Below the pieces are notes generated by a model, which did no database searches, was not told the origin of the DNA, and saw nothing but the letters and a program-made list of their open reading frames with translations. A DNA stretch of 51,314 nucleotides, taken from the NCBI RefSeq assembly GCF_003403295.1, contig NZ_QUWV01000077.1, forward strand, positions 1-51,314, written 5' to 3'. Positions 1 through 8,925 of the stretch are shown here, one piece after another. How positions within the stretch are numbered: the stretch's first letter is position 1; each line of letters opens with the position of its first letter. The translations under genes were made by a program, and so were the position numbers. Source of the stretch: Komagataeibacter melaceti. GTDB lineage: Bacteria; Pseudomonadota; Alphaproteobacteria; Acetobacterales; Acetobacteraceae.

Positions 1-228
1 TCTTGCGCGTAACCTTGCCCATAAAACCCGTTCTCTCTCAGGTCGGATTATAGCTTATTGCCCTGTCCGAAAAATGGGGACCACCTCTATTGCCTGTTAA
101 AGCGCATTTCGTATAAATTCCGACATAACGAAGCTATTCCACTTATCAAAATATATATTGAATTAATGAAAAGAATTGTTCAATAAATAATTTGTTTTAG
201 ATTTTATTATACGATATTTTTTCGAAAA

Positions 229-1575
229 ATGAGGCGCATCTGGCATAATCATCATATATGGTTACATACAATCATATTATTGAAAACCTGCTCTTTTGCA
301 TATGCCCAGCCTGTTCCCGTAAGCGTGCTGAGCGCGGGCGTTACGCCACAGCAGAATATTCCCGACCATATTGACCCGCGCACCCATCTGTCCGGCAACT
401 GGGGCGGAATACGGAACTGGCTGCTGGCACAGGGAATTGATATCCGTATATCGGATACCAATGAATTCTGGTCCAACCCGGTGGGGGGCGCGCAGGCATC
501 CAGCAACTACATCGGGTCCGCCGCGGTTGAAATGGTGACGAATCTGCACACCCTGACGGGCCTGCCACTGGGTACATTTGACATCAGCGCCATGGAAATC
601 CGTGGGCGACCATTCAGTAATACGCCCCTGTATGTTTTCAACCAGACATCGAATATCGAAGCGGATGATAACGGGCGGCTATATGAACTGTGGTACAGCC
701 AGAAATTCATGGGAGAACGCCTGGCCTTCCGGATTGGCAAGCTGGATCTCGGGCATGACTTCATGGTCAGCAGCGTCGGGCTGAACTTCCTCAACGCGTC
801 CTTTTCCTGGCCCATCATGCCCGATAATGACCTGTATGACCAAGGCCCCGTCTCCCCCGTGGCCACGCCTGCGATACGGTTGCGCTATACCCTGTCCCCA
901 CACTGGAATTTCCTGTTCGCGGCAGCCGATGACAATCCTGTGGGCGGCCCCTTCATCAACGCGAAGGACCTGTGGAACCAAAACCGCGACCCCGGTGGCA
1001 CGCGCTTCAGTTTCCGCACGGGCGCTCTTTTCTTCGGGGAGGTCCAGTACCGGCGGACCCTGTACGGAAGGCAGGGCACATATAAACTTGGCGGTTACTT
1101 TGATACCGGACGCTTTCCCGACCAGTCCGATCTCAGAAAAAACCATAAAACCAACTGGGCCGTCTACGCCATTGCGGATCAGACGCTGCAGCATTTCGGG
1201 CGAATAACGGAGCTTGACGCTTTCATTCGGGGGAACTGGACAGCGGACACCGACCGCAACCAGATCGTCTATGCCGCAGATGCTGGGTTGTCCCTGAAGG
1301 GGCCGTTTGGACGTGCAGGCGACATGGCGGGGTTTGGTGCGGGCCTGGGGGCGGCTAGTCCCTATCTTGCCCAGGCGGACCGGCGTTCTGGCCTGCCCAT
1401 GCAGGGCACCGAATATCATCTGGAGTTGACCTATCAGATCCCAATCACGCCATGGTTCATGCTTCAGCCTGATATTCAGGGCATCATATCGCCCAGTGGT
1501 GGTGTTCTCGATAATAAAGGGCAGCATGTGCATGACGAAGCCATCTTCGGTCTGCATAGCAGCGTAACATTCTGA
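229..1575 (+). CDS. OprB-family carbohydrate-selective outer membrane porin
   Basis: A 448-residue outer-membrane beta-barrel predicted to let sugars or polyols diffuse into the periplasm. The N-terminus has a signal peptide (basic start, hydrophobic stretch about residues 11-25, likely cut after SFAYA). The family pattern follows: HLSGNWGGIRNWL near residue 53, repeated aromatic strand ends, the AADDNPVGGP turn near residue 234, and a last strand ending in a terminal Phe (HSSVTF), the usual BAM recognition end. Length fits OprB porins of acetic acid bacteria. The ATG at 229 has no strong Shine-Dalgarno sequence and sits in very AT-rich DNA. The gene converges on a second OprB gene at 1649-3190. 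The two are related but clearly diverged. Substrate cannot be read from sequence. Confidence 0.9.
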   Translation: MRRIWHNHHIWLHTIILLKTCSFAYAQPVPVSVLSAGVTPQQNIPDHIDPRTHLSGNWGGIRNWLLAQGIDIRISDTNEFWSNPVGGAQASSNYIGSAAVEMVTNLHTLTGLPLGTFDISAMEIRGRPFSNTPLYVFNQTSNIEADDNGRLYELWYSQKFMGERLAFRIGKLDLGHDFMVSSVGLNFLNASFSWPIMPDNDLYDQGPVSPVATPAIRLRYTLSPHWNFLFAAADDNPVGGPFINAKDLWNQNRDPGGTRFSFRTGALFFGEVQYRRTLYGRQGTYKLGGYFDTGRFPDQSDLRKNHKTNWAVYAIADQTLQHFGRITELDAFIRGNWTADTDRNQIVYAADAGLSLKGPFGRAGDMAGFGAGLGAASPYLAQADRRSGLPMQGTEYHLELTYQIPITPWFMLQPDIQGIISPSGGVLDNKGQHVHDEAIFGLHSSVTF

Positions 1576-1648
1576 ACCACTCTGTACAAGGTTTTTTTGA
1601 AAAGATCCGACCAGACTGTGTTGTCCCGCCTTTTCATTCCAGGTTCAG

Positions 1649-3190
1649 CTAGAAATTCACATTGGTATGCAACCCGAATACGGCTTCATCACCAATCCGG
1701 TGCGTCGGACAGGATGGATCTCCCGTGCCGCCCGAGGGGTTCAGGACATATTGGAAATCGGGCTGCACGACCATCCATGGTGTGATCTGGGCCTGATAGG
1801 TCAGTTCAAAATGATTTTCGTTTCCCTGCACCAGGGCACCGCGCGCGCGATCATAGGCACGCACGCCTGATGTGACGCGACCGATACCCCAGCCCAGACC
1901 AAGTGTATCATTCGTCCTGCCTGAAAAGGGCGCCTTCAGGTTAAGGCCGGCATCAATGGCGAAGCTTATGATATTGCGATCACCACTATTACCCGTCGCC
2001 CGGACAAACAGGCCAAGTGCGCGTGATGCATCAGGCGACGGACGCCAGATCAACTGGTCGATTATCCCGTAAATCAGCCAGTTTCCCCGATCCCAGCGGG
2101 GTGTACCACCATCCGCGCCAAGAGACAGTCCCTGTGTGTTATATCGATAATCCGGAAATCGTGCCGTATCATAATAGCCTCCAAGTTTATAAACGCCTGA
2201 CAGGCCCGGATGACTGGCCGCGCGTCCACTGTCGCCAGATTGAGGATTGAAGGCATACTGAATTTCGGTAATCAGTAGCGCGCCGGTTCCCATATTGAAC
2301 TGCGTGCCACTTCCATCCCTTATGGTCTGGCTGGTGGGGTCCGCCGGGTTTCCGGTCACGCCAAAGACACTGCTATCCTGATTACCCGACGGATTGTCAT
2401 CCGCCGCCGCGAACATGAATGTGTATTTTTCACCGGGTCGGTAGCGCAACCGGATTGCGGGAGCTGCAAGCGGCCATGAAGGACCGCCAGCATAAAGGTT
2501 GACCGAAGGACCCATTGGCCATCCGAAATTGGCGTTGAGGTACAGGGACGCGTAATCGCTGATCAGGAATTCCGTATCGAGATCCTGCTGGCCGATCTTG
2601 ACGTCCAGCGCGCCCCTGAGAAAGGACTGCTGGTACCAAAGTTCAAACAGGCGGGTGGAGCGATCCGCCTCAAATCCGCTGATGGGGTTGAAATTGCCCA
2701 GATGGTCCTGAGTGACGGCACGTCCCCGGATCTGCAGGGCACTGATGTTGATTGTCGCGCCTTTAAGCCCGATCATCCTTTCCAGATCCGCCATCAGGGT
2801 CGGCATGGTAATGCCGATATAGGAAGGGCCCGTGCCCGATCCCCTGCCATCGCCATTGGTACTGCCGATCCCGCCCGTGGCGTTACCCCATAACTCGTTG
2901 ACGTCCTGAATGCTCAGCGTCAGGCCGTAGCGGGCCAGCCATGGACGCAGTCCCCCCATATTCCCCAGCAGGCTCCCACCGGCAGACGGCGTATCTTGGC
3001 TGTGGCTGGTCGTGATTGCGCCTGCTTGCCAGGAATCACGCACGGTCGCCGGGTCAATCTGGGCCAAGAAAGGTGTACTGGCGCCCAGATGGGCCTGCCC
3101 ACCCGCAATGGCGGTCTGGGCCTGCCCCGCAACGGAGATGAAACCGCCGATGCCCCAGAAGAAAATTCCCTCACATACACGCCGGAACAC
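1649..3190 (-). CDS. OprB-family carbohydrate porin, second copy
   Basis: A second OprB-type barrel, about 513 residues from the GTG at 3190, or 531 if the TTG at 3244 is used. I prefer 3190 because it places two arginines directly before the hydrophobic core (FFWGIGGFISVAG) and an AQA-type cleavage site. The mature region carries the NMGGLRPWLARYGL start, an AADDNPSGNQ turn and a terminal Phe (HTNVNF), all parallel to the neighbouring porin. It is longer because of loop insertions, for example a Gly/Asn-rich one after the first strands and a polar one around the middle. Tail-to-tail arrangement with the first porin leaves about 70 bases between stops. I see no clear hairpin terminator there, only a T-run near 1590. 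Confidence 0.88.
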   Translation of the reverse strand: MFRRVCEGIFFWGIGGFISVAGQAQTAIAGGQAHLGASTPFLAQIDPATVRDSWQAGAITTSHSQDTPSAGGSLLGNMGGLRPWLARYGLTLSIQDVNELWGNATGGIGSTNGDGRGSGTGPSYIGITMPTLMADLERMIGLKGATINISALQIRGRAVTQDHLGNFNPISGFEADRSTRLFELWYQQSFLRGALDVKIGQQDLDTEFLISDYASLYLNANFGWPMGPSVNLYAGGPSWPLAAPAIRLRYRPGEKYTFMFAAADDNPSGNQDSSVFGVTGNPADPTSQTIRDGSGTQFNMGTGALLITEIQYAFNPQSGDSGRAASHPGLSGVYKLGGYYDTARFPDYRYNTQGLSLGADGGTPRWDRGNWLIYGIIDQLIWRPSPDASRALGLFVRATGNSGDRNIISFAIDAGLNLKAPFSGRTNDTLGLGWGIGRVTSGVRAYDRARGALVQGNENHFELTYQAQITPWMVVQPDFQYVLNPSGGTGDPSCPTHRIGDEAVFGLHTNVNF

Positions 3191-3759
3191 TCGGGTAACG
3201 CAAACCGCCGGAATCCTGCGTGATGTCAGTTCGCACGGTCGCAAATGTTTCTCATATTATCGTAAAAAAGGTCGTAATCCAGACAGATATCATATACCCG
3301 GTCTTCTTTCCACAACATGATGTTTTTGTTAAAGACACAATGTGAATAAAAGAGAATTGTGATATTATATCGTTCTCGTAATTTAATTTATTGTTTTTAA
3401 AAAATATGCCTGAAGGTCATAAAAAGGTGTCTATTCTGCTTTGGCGATGGACGAAAACACATAGCGGAAAATAAATTATCGCGGCTGCCGCTTCTATGGA
3501 AAACAATTCAGACTTTTCACTTTGGCTGCCTGCACAAAATGATCGCCGGCATGCGTGGTAATACGGAGTACCATGCTGCCTGCTACAAGGATTGGCCGCC
3601 CTACCATTGCTCATAACGGCTGATCTCTTGCTAGCAGCGTCTCCCCCGTGACCTTATTTTCCGTGTTCAGGTTCACGTCATGTCTGCGTGTTACGAGAAC
3701 AGCGAGCATCGGCATGATGGCATGGCCAGGGTCGGGTGCCAGGAGGCCGGACAAATATT
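3191..3759. other. AT-rich intergenic region with shared promoter element
   Basis: About 570 bases without a supportable gene between the start of the second porin and the start of the small exported protein. The part next to the porin is AT-rich and should hold its promoter. The right part holds the repeated element at 3665-3682 and the leader of the next gene. Short reading frames here have no family resemblance or ribosome binding site. Confidence 0.6.
3665..3682 (+). promoter_or_regulatory. Repeated upstream element, copy 1
   Basis: GTTCAGGTTCACGTCATG lies 77 bases before the ATG at 3760. The first 16 bases recur exactly on the minus strand at 19498-19513, 76 bases before the start of the paralogous gene. 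In both places TGTTAC follows eight bases after GTCA. The element contains a 6-base direct repeat, GTTCAG-GTTCAC, as expected of an OmpR-type response regulator site. Regulator identity is inference. Confidence 0.55.
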
Positions 3760-4242
3760 ATGAGATCGATAGTGCATTACGGATTGGCAATCCTGATGAT
3801 AGTCAGCATATCCGGCTGTGTGGCGCGCGCCGAAACAGAAACAGAAACAAACGGTATTTGCGAGACAGTGGAACAGGGTATCCGGCTGCATGTCGACGGC
3901 ACGTATGGCGGATATCCCCATTCCGTCCTGCGTGATGCGGTGCTGGAGAGCGTAGCCTGTCCTTCGGGGAATGCAGAACTACGCGCTTTCCATACCATTG
4001 CGATACCGCCGCCCCATATGCGTATTGCCGTCATGCGCCCCATCGGGCAGGGCCAGCAGGGATCGCTGTCCATCATGCTGTTTTCACAAGGGCATTTCGT
4101 TATCGGCGAACGGATGTCCCTCTCTCCTTTCTCACGCACCCAGTCTCCTTTTTCGGTAAAGGCAGACATCAACCTTGCAACAGCACGCCTATGGGGCGAT
4201 CTGGCGAACCGGATCGCACAGGGGAAGCGTGCCATTCCATAA
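3760..4242 (+). CDS. Small exported protein of unknown function, paralog A
   Basis: About 160 residues. I chose the ATG at 3760 over the GTG at 3736 because AGGAGG lies at 3741-3746 and the paralog at 18945-19421 starts at the matching place. The N-terminus is a signal sequence (hydrophobic IVHYGLAILMIVSISG, then a Cys in SGCVA that could be a lipobox). The mature part has two Cys (GIC near residue 35 and VACPS) that are conserved in the paralog and could pair. Strongly shared blocks are GIRLHVDG, YGGYPHSVLRDAVL, GQGQQG, LFSQGHFVIGERMSLSP and a C-terminal RAIP. I do not recognise the family. It precedes a cytochrome b561 and a VIT-type metal transporter, while its paralog heads a metal RND operon, so a periplasmic metal-stress role is an inference from context. 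Confidence 0.72.
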   Translation: MRSIVHYGLAILMIVSISGCVARAETETETNGICETVEQGIRLHVDGTYGGYPHSVLRDAVLESVACPSGNAELRAFHTIAIPPPHMRIAVMRPIGQGQQGSLSIMLFSQGHFVIGERMSLSPFSRTQSPFSVKADINLATARLWGDLANRIAQGKRAIP

Positions 4243-4460
4243 TGGGGAAACACGCTCAGTCCATCACATTTGCGATCCGGTTTACCGAAAATGGCCGTAG
4301 CTTGCACATATTCTGCGATGTCATTAGGTCACGGGCGCCACACAGTTATCTGGATACAGGTTCCTTGCTCGCTGCCGGTGTCGTCGTGGGTTTACCATCT
4401 CCGTTCTTTTTTTACAGTCTGAACACCAACAGGCCGCAGGTATCGGCAAGGCGGCCAATC

Positions 4461-4478
4461 GTTCAGGTTCGCGTCATG
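4461..4478 (+). promoter_or_regulatory. Repeated upstream element, copy 3
   Basis: GTTCAGGTTCGCGTCATG differs by one base from copy 1 and has the same orientation relative to the next gene. It lies only 10-22 bases before the possible starts of the cytochrome b561 gene, much closer than the other two copies. It may act as a repressor-type site, or transcripts may begin very near the start codon. It does not carry the downstream TGTTAC seen at the other two. Confidence 0.4.
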
Positions 4479-4488
4479 TTTGAGTGAT

Positions 4489-5070
4489 ATGATCGTTCGG
4501 ATGAAATACAAATCTGGCCTTTCCCCAGCACGTTATGACGCACCAACAATCATTTTCCACTGGGGATGCACGGCCATTATCATGTTGCAGTTCGCAACCG
4601 CGAATTTATGGGGCCTGTTCCGGAACCCGCTACACCATCAACTGGTGGTGACCCACCTGACGGCAGGCATGGTACTGAGCGTTCTGTTTCCCGCACGCCT
4701 GCTATGGCGACTAGGCTGGGGGCGGCAGATCCGCGCCGCCGATCGCTGGCTTGATGCCATGCTGGCGCGCTACGTGGAATACAGCCTGTATGGGCTAGTC
4801 CTGCTGGAAATCCTCCTTGGGTATCTGTGGCGATGGGGCAATGGGCAGGCCATGAGTTTCCTGTCCATCCAGATCATGCCGCCCTTTGGCAGGTTTCCGA
4901 CATCGACAGTCGGCATTCTGCACTGGCTGCACCAGTGGAATGGCTGGCTGATCATCGTGCTTGCCACGGGTCATGCGCTGGCCGCGTGTTTTCATTACTT
5001 CATTCTCCGGGACAATGTTTTTCAGAGAATGCTGCTGACAGGGAATGTATCCGATGAATATGGAAAGTAA
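4489..5070 (+). CDS. Cytochrome b561 family protein
   Basis: A membrane-bound di-haem b-type cytochrome of the bacterial b561 type, which passes electrons between quinol and a periplasmic partner. Four hydrophobic segments are visible: about residues 17-40 (with IIFHWG), 52-70, 95-115 and 145-165. His residues in FHWG, the HHQ/THLTAG region, LHWLHQWNGW and the ATGHALAACFH segment are candidates for haem axial ligands. A TTG at 4480 and an ATG at 4501 are alternative starts, and ribosome-binding signals are weak for all. It overlaps the VIT-type gene by about 17 bases, so they are probably cotranscribed. Coupling to metal redox state (for example iron reduction) is inference. Confidence 0.8.
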   Translation: MIVRMKYKSGLSPARYDAPTIIFHWGCTAIIMLQFATANLWGLFRNPLHHQLVVTHLTAGMVLSVLFPARLLWRLGWGRQIRAADRWLDAMLARYVEYSLYGLVLLEILLGYLWRWGNGQAMSFLSIQIMPPFGRFPTSTVGILHWLHQWNGWLIIVLATGHALAACFHYFILRDNVFQRMLLTGNVSDEYGK

Positions 5071-5767
5071 AATACCGCTGCGCCCCAAAGAAATCCACGC
5101 GACCTCCCGTCTGGGCTGGCTGCGGGCCGCTGTTCTGGGGGCGAATGATGGTATCCTGTCAACATCCAGCCTGATCATCGGCGTTGCCAGCGCCCATGCG
5201 ACACAGGGGAGCATCCTGCTGGCTGGAATTTCCAGTCTGGCTGCCGGGGCCATGTCCATGGCCGCGGGGGAATATGTGTCCGTTAGCTCGCAGGCGGATT
5301 CTGAGAAGGCTGACCTCGCCCGCGAAAAAAAGGAGCTTGGCAGTAGCTGGGACGCTGAAGTGAGCGAACTGGCCGGGATATACCGTCAGCGTGGCCTGGA
5401 TGATATTCTGTCACGCAAGGTTGCCCTTCAGCTCATGAAGCATGATGCACTGGGGGCGCACGCCCGCGATGAACTCGGCATTTCGGACGCGACTGCGGCG
5501 CGTCCGGTACAGGCCGCCTTTGCATCGGCTAGCGCATTCTCTTCCGGTGCCATACTGCCCGTGCTGGCAGCCCTGCTGTCGCCAGCCAGCGTGGTCTCGT
5601 GGAGTGTATCCGCTGTATCCCTGATTGGTCTGGCGGTATTGGGAGTCGTGGGTGCGCGTGCAGGTGGGGCCTCACCATGGCGTCCGGCAATGCGGGTCAT
5701 ATTCTGGGGCATCGTAGCGATGGCCGTGACGGCTGCCATCGGCCGGATATTCGGGGTACAGACATAA
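5054..5767 (+). CDS. VIT1/CCC1-family iron/manganese transporter
   Basis: About 237 residues, typical of bacterial VIT1-family membrane proteins that move Fe2+ or Mn2+ out of the cytosol. Diagnostic parts are LGANDGILSTSSLIIGVASA in the first membrane helix (near residue 28), AAGAMSMAAGEYVSVSSQADSE with the conserved acidic/polar metal-path residues, and a cytoplasmic Lys/Glu-rich helix (KADLAREKKEL) ending in the KHDALGAHARDELGI segment. Three further helices fill the C-terminal third. I chose ATG 5054, preceded by GGGA at 5041. The frame is open to 5045. Overlap with the cytochrome b561 gene suggests translational coupling. Iron or manganese is a family inference and not visible in the sequence. 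Confidence 0.88.
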   Translation: MNMESKIPLRPKEIHATSRLGWLRAAVLGANDGILSTSSLIIGVASAHATQGSILLAGISSLAAGAMSMAAGEYVSVSSQADSEKADLAREKKELGSSWDAEVSELAGIYRQRGLDDILSRKVALQLMKHDALGAHARDELGISDATAARPVQAAFASASAFSSGAILPVLAALLSPASVVSWSVSAVSLIGLAVLGVVGARAGGASPWRPAMRVIFWGIVAMAVTAAIGRIFGVQT

Positions 5768-6198
5768 TGTATTAAATATTTCTGTATATTGAACGAATGG
5801 AATGATATCGTGAATGTACTTCTTGTAATTGTGCTATCAAAGGCAGTCGTTTCAGTGCTCTGCATGCGACTTGCATTTCATTTATATCGTGACAAAAACA
5901 ATATAATATTACATAGAAATAGGTCTGTGGGATTATGCTATCCCGGCAATAGATAGTGGGCATCAACTTCCTTGAAGACTTTCCCAAGGCGGCTATGGGA
6001 ACCCCGCTTCTCCTGCGGGACGCGAATTATATGCGCAGTGATCTCTATTCCGTTGTCGCTGCGATCGTTAATGGCCGACTACGATGTCGGACCGAAAGGC
6101 ATTTGCCTACACGCCATGGTCATCCTGCTTGCGTACCTATCTCATCCAGGATGGCCGAACCGGGCATGCATGCAAGATCATCCTATACCGCCAGGGAG
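5768..6198. other. Non-coding gap, nothing recognised
   Basis: About 430 bases between the VIT-type gene and the convergent response regulator. The first half is AT-rich. Short frames in the second half, around 5956-6402, have no recognisable protein pattern and run into the regulator gene on the other strand. They could be remnants of an older insertion, but I cannot support that. Confidence 0.5.
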
Positions 6199-6885
6199 TC
6201 ACGCACTCATGACATAACCGCTACCCCTGACGGTGTGGATCAGAGGTTGGCCATCCTGCCCCAGTTTCTCCCGCAGACGACAAATATGCGTTTCGACGAT
6301 GTTCGTACGAACCGGGAAATCCATATGCCAGACATCCTTCAGCAACATTTGCCGGGAAAGCACCATGCCTGCATTCCTCATGAAATATTCCAGAAGTTTT
6401 AGTTCCTGAGGCTGCAGAAGAACCTTTTCGCCATTCCGTGTCACTGCAAGCGTCAGCAGATTGAGTTCAACGTCAGCCACATTCATTATTGTTGTATGCT
6501 GGAAGGAAGATGATCGACGAAGCAGTACCTGCACGCGCGCGACCAACTCGCGTAATGCAAATGGCTTGATCATGTAATCATCCGCACCATGCCGCAGACC
6601 GGCGACACGGCTTGGTACGCCATCCATCGTCGTCAGGAACAGGACTGGCGTCATGATGGCATAAGAGCGCATGCGCATGAGAATTGTCAGTCCATCCAGA
6701 CCAGGCAGCATGCGATCCAGAATGACGATATCCCACGTTTGCGACAGGGCATGCTGCGATCCATCGGTCCCGTTAGCGACACAAACCACGTCAATTCCGC
6801 TTTCCTCCAGTCCCTGCCGCACGTAATCCGTAGTTGCGTGGTCATCTTCAACCAAAAGCAGGCGGGGGCGTGTTACCAGCGTCAT
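6199..6885 (-). CDS. OmpR-family response regulator
   Basis: A two-domain transcription factor: an N-terminal receiver (LLLVEDD near residue 10, phospho-acceptor Asp57 in ILDRMLPG, conserved Lys in MIKPF near residue 105) and a C-terminal winged helix ending in HTVRGSGYVMSA. The ATG at 6885 is used; a TTG four codons upstream is also open. It is transcribed away from the sensor kinase gene at 7338-8735, with about 450 bases between, so the pair is probably cognate but arranged divergently. The target genes are unknown. Nearby candidates are the VIT-type transporter, the porins and the TSUP permease. Confidence 0.9.
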   Translation of the reverse strand: MTLVTRPRLLLVEDDHATTDYVRQGLEESGIDVVCVANGTDGSQHALSQTWDIVILDRMLPGLDGLTILMRMRSYAIMTPVLFLTTMDGVPSRVAGLRHGADDYMIKPFALRELVARVQVLLRRSSSFQHTTIMNVADVELNLLTLAVTRNGEKVLLQPQELKLLEYFMRNAGMVLSRQMLLKDVWHMDFPVRTNIVETHICRLREKLGQDGQPLIHTVRGSGYVMSA

Positions 6886-7337
6886 GAAGCAGGCCAATCA
6901 ACAAATTTAATGTCCCGCCCAGCGAGACTGAGTTCTTGATCAGGTTATCAGAATCATTGTTACATGACACCATCCATGACGATGGATAGACAATTATTGG
7001 CATTTTTTAATGTATCGACCATGTCTCCAAATTGAATACAGAATAAATAATATCAATATTCCATGTGATACATATCATAAATGTGGATGTATATGAATTA
7101 TATTTTATACGGTATTAAAACAAATACTACGTACGCGCAGGCATATAAAAAATAAAAGACGGTAAGTTCTCTCCGGACAGGACAAGGCAAAGGGGTTAAC
7201 GCGGAAAGACCATTGGGGTAAAGTCAGGCCACAGGGCTGGAGCCTCTGCCAACCGGACCTGTCATGATCGGGGACGGGTGGATCTTGTTCGGTCATCCAT
7301 ATCCTGAGAGGATGTCGCTACATGATAAATATGTCCA
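6886..7337. promoter_or_regulatory. Divergent promoter region of a two-component pair
   Basis: About 450 bases, strongly AT-rich between about 6950 and 7140, lying between the divergent regulator and kinase genes and expected to hold both promoters. A stretch near 6940-6965 (TTATCAGAATCATTGTTAC) is loosely Fur-box-like but has too many mismatches to call. I find no convincing gene; the copies of the 16-base element seen elsewhere are absent. Confidence 0.45.
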
Positions 7338-8735
7338 ATGATGTCGTGGAATAGGATATCCCGACGCCGAAATGTGGAGACACGACGTATCATCGCCACG
7401 ACGTCGTTTCGTATCGTCACGTTGTTCGCCGGTCTTTTTATATTGGGCGGCATGGTCATGACTATAACGTCAGGCCTTTACAGCCAGTCAACCATGCGCC
7501 AGCAGATCCGCCGGGAAGTGGAGAACGAGAGCCATGAGACATTTGCAGATGCTGGTGTTGCGGATGTCCGTCATCTCCTGCCAGTTGTGCAAGGACTGAT
7601 CGAACATGAACCCGGTTTCCATTATTTGCTTCAGGACCCCGGACAGGTCATTGTCGCAGGCAACATGCTGCATCTGCGACCAGTGCCGGGCGAACGCTGG
7701 CTGGCATGGTCCCATCGCCTGCCGAAAGAAATCAACCAGGATATCGTTTATGGAATAGGTTATCGCCTTGATGACGGCGGCTATTACTTCGTGGGCATGG
7801 ATGCCTCGCCCCTGACGCATCTCCAACGCGCATTATGGACAACGATCCTGTGGGGCATTGCAGGATTTGGTCTGATAGGGGTAGCGGGCGGCCTTTTCCT
7901 GAGCAACCTGATCCTGAAATGGATCGAGACGATAAGCAGGACGGCACGGAGCATCATGCAGGGCGATATGTCTCGCCGCATCCCGCTACGTGGCACGGAT
8001 GATGAGCTTGATCATCTCTCGGAGAGCCTCAATGCGATGCTCGACCAGAATGAATACCTGATTGCAAGTCTGAAACAGGTCTCCAATGACATCGCGCACG
8101 ACATGCGCCGCCCGCTGGCGCGTATGCGCCAGAATCTTGAGCGCGCCATTGGGGCACATGGACCTTCCGATACCATGCATGAGCAGGTCGAGTGTGCAAT
8201 CGAGGATCTGGATGCCGCATTGGAAATATTTTCCTCGCTGCTCAAGCTGGCGCAACTTGAGTCCGGGGCATGGAACAACGAAATGGAACCCCTCGATCCC
8301 GCACGACTTCTGGAATCAGTTCTAGAACCGTATCGCTCCGTTATCGAAGACAATGGACAGCGCCTGGAAACCGAAATCATTCCCGCCTGCCCTACCGTCA
8401 CCGGTCATCCAGTCCTTTTACGGCAGGCGTTCTCCAACCTGATCGAGAATGCCGTACGCCATACGCCCGACCAGACCACCATCACAGCGACCATAATGCT
8501 TTCGGACAAGACCATCACGATAGAAATAGCCGATAATGGTCCAGGCATTCCGGACGAAGCCATGCTTCGGGTATTCGACCGCTTTGTCCGTCTTGATACA
8601 AGCCGTACGCATGACGGTAACGGGCTAGGGCTTACCATGGTGAAAGCCGTAGTACAACTGCACCGGGGCACGATCGTCTTGTCTCACAACAACCCTGGCG
8701 TAAGGTGTATCGTTAAATTACCCATAGAGCTCTAG
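7338..8735 (+). CDS. Sensor histidine kinase
   Basis: A 465-residue membrane kinase. It has a first transmembrane helix about residues 24-48, a periplasmic sensor region of about 110 residues, a second helix about 160-183, a HAMP linker, a dimerisation domain with phospho-acceptor His near residue 254 (SNDIAHDMRRPLARM) and a catalytic domain. The ATP-binding boxes are NLIENAVRH (N box), DNGPGIP (G1), FDRFVR (F) and GNGLGL (G2). It is oriented head to head with the response regulator at 6199-6885, its likely partner. The sensor region has no recognised ligand motif. Confidence 0.9.
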   Translation: MMSWNRISRRRNVETRRIIATTSFRIVTLFAGLFILGGMVMTITSGLYSQSTMRQQIRREVENESHETFADAGVADVRHLLPVVQGLIEHEPGFHYLLQDPGQVIVAGNMLHLRPVPGERWLAWSHRLPKEINQDIVYGIGYRLDDGGYYFVGMDASPLTHLQRALWTTILWGIAGFGLIGVAGGLFLSNLILKWIETISRTARSIMQGDMSRRIPLRGTDDELDHLSESLNAMLDQNEYLIASLKQVSNDIAHDMRRPLARMRQNLERAIGAHGPSDTMHEQVECAIEDLDAALEIFSSLLKLAQLESGAWNNEMEPLDPARLLESVLEPYRSVIEDNGQRLETEIIPACPTVTGHPVLLRQAFSNLIENAVRHTPDQTTITATIMLSDKTITIEIADNGPGIPDEAMLRVFDRFVRLDTSRTHDGNGLGLTMVKAVVQLHRGTIVLSHNNPGVRCIVKLPIEL

Positions 8736-8925
8736 CCTTCACGGCCTCATAGACAGCAGGCCTCCTGGCTGGTTAGAGATGTGCAAATACGACTGAAGAT
8801 TGGGGCATTGTAAGCTGACATCCCCGTGAGCTTTCGCCAGAAATAATGATGCCGCGCGCCCATGCGATGTGGCCGCCTGCAACGGTCCCGGCGAGCAGGG
8901 ATCCAAATCGGGATTCATACAAACC

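Noticed and set aside
1-110. A possible IS terminus (TGTCCGAAAAATGGGGACC) at the left edge
   Set aside because: It looks like the end of a transposable element, but the rest lies outside the window and no matching repeat is present.
4191-4487. A 98-codon frame between paralog A and cytochrome b561
   Set aside because: It starts inside paralog A, has no ribosome binding site or family pattern and runs through the repeated promoter element.
5956-6402. Overlapping short frames between the VIT-type and regulator genes
   Set aside because: No recognisable product; they overlap the response regulator on the opposite strand.
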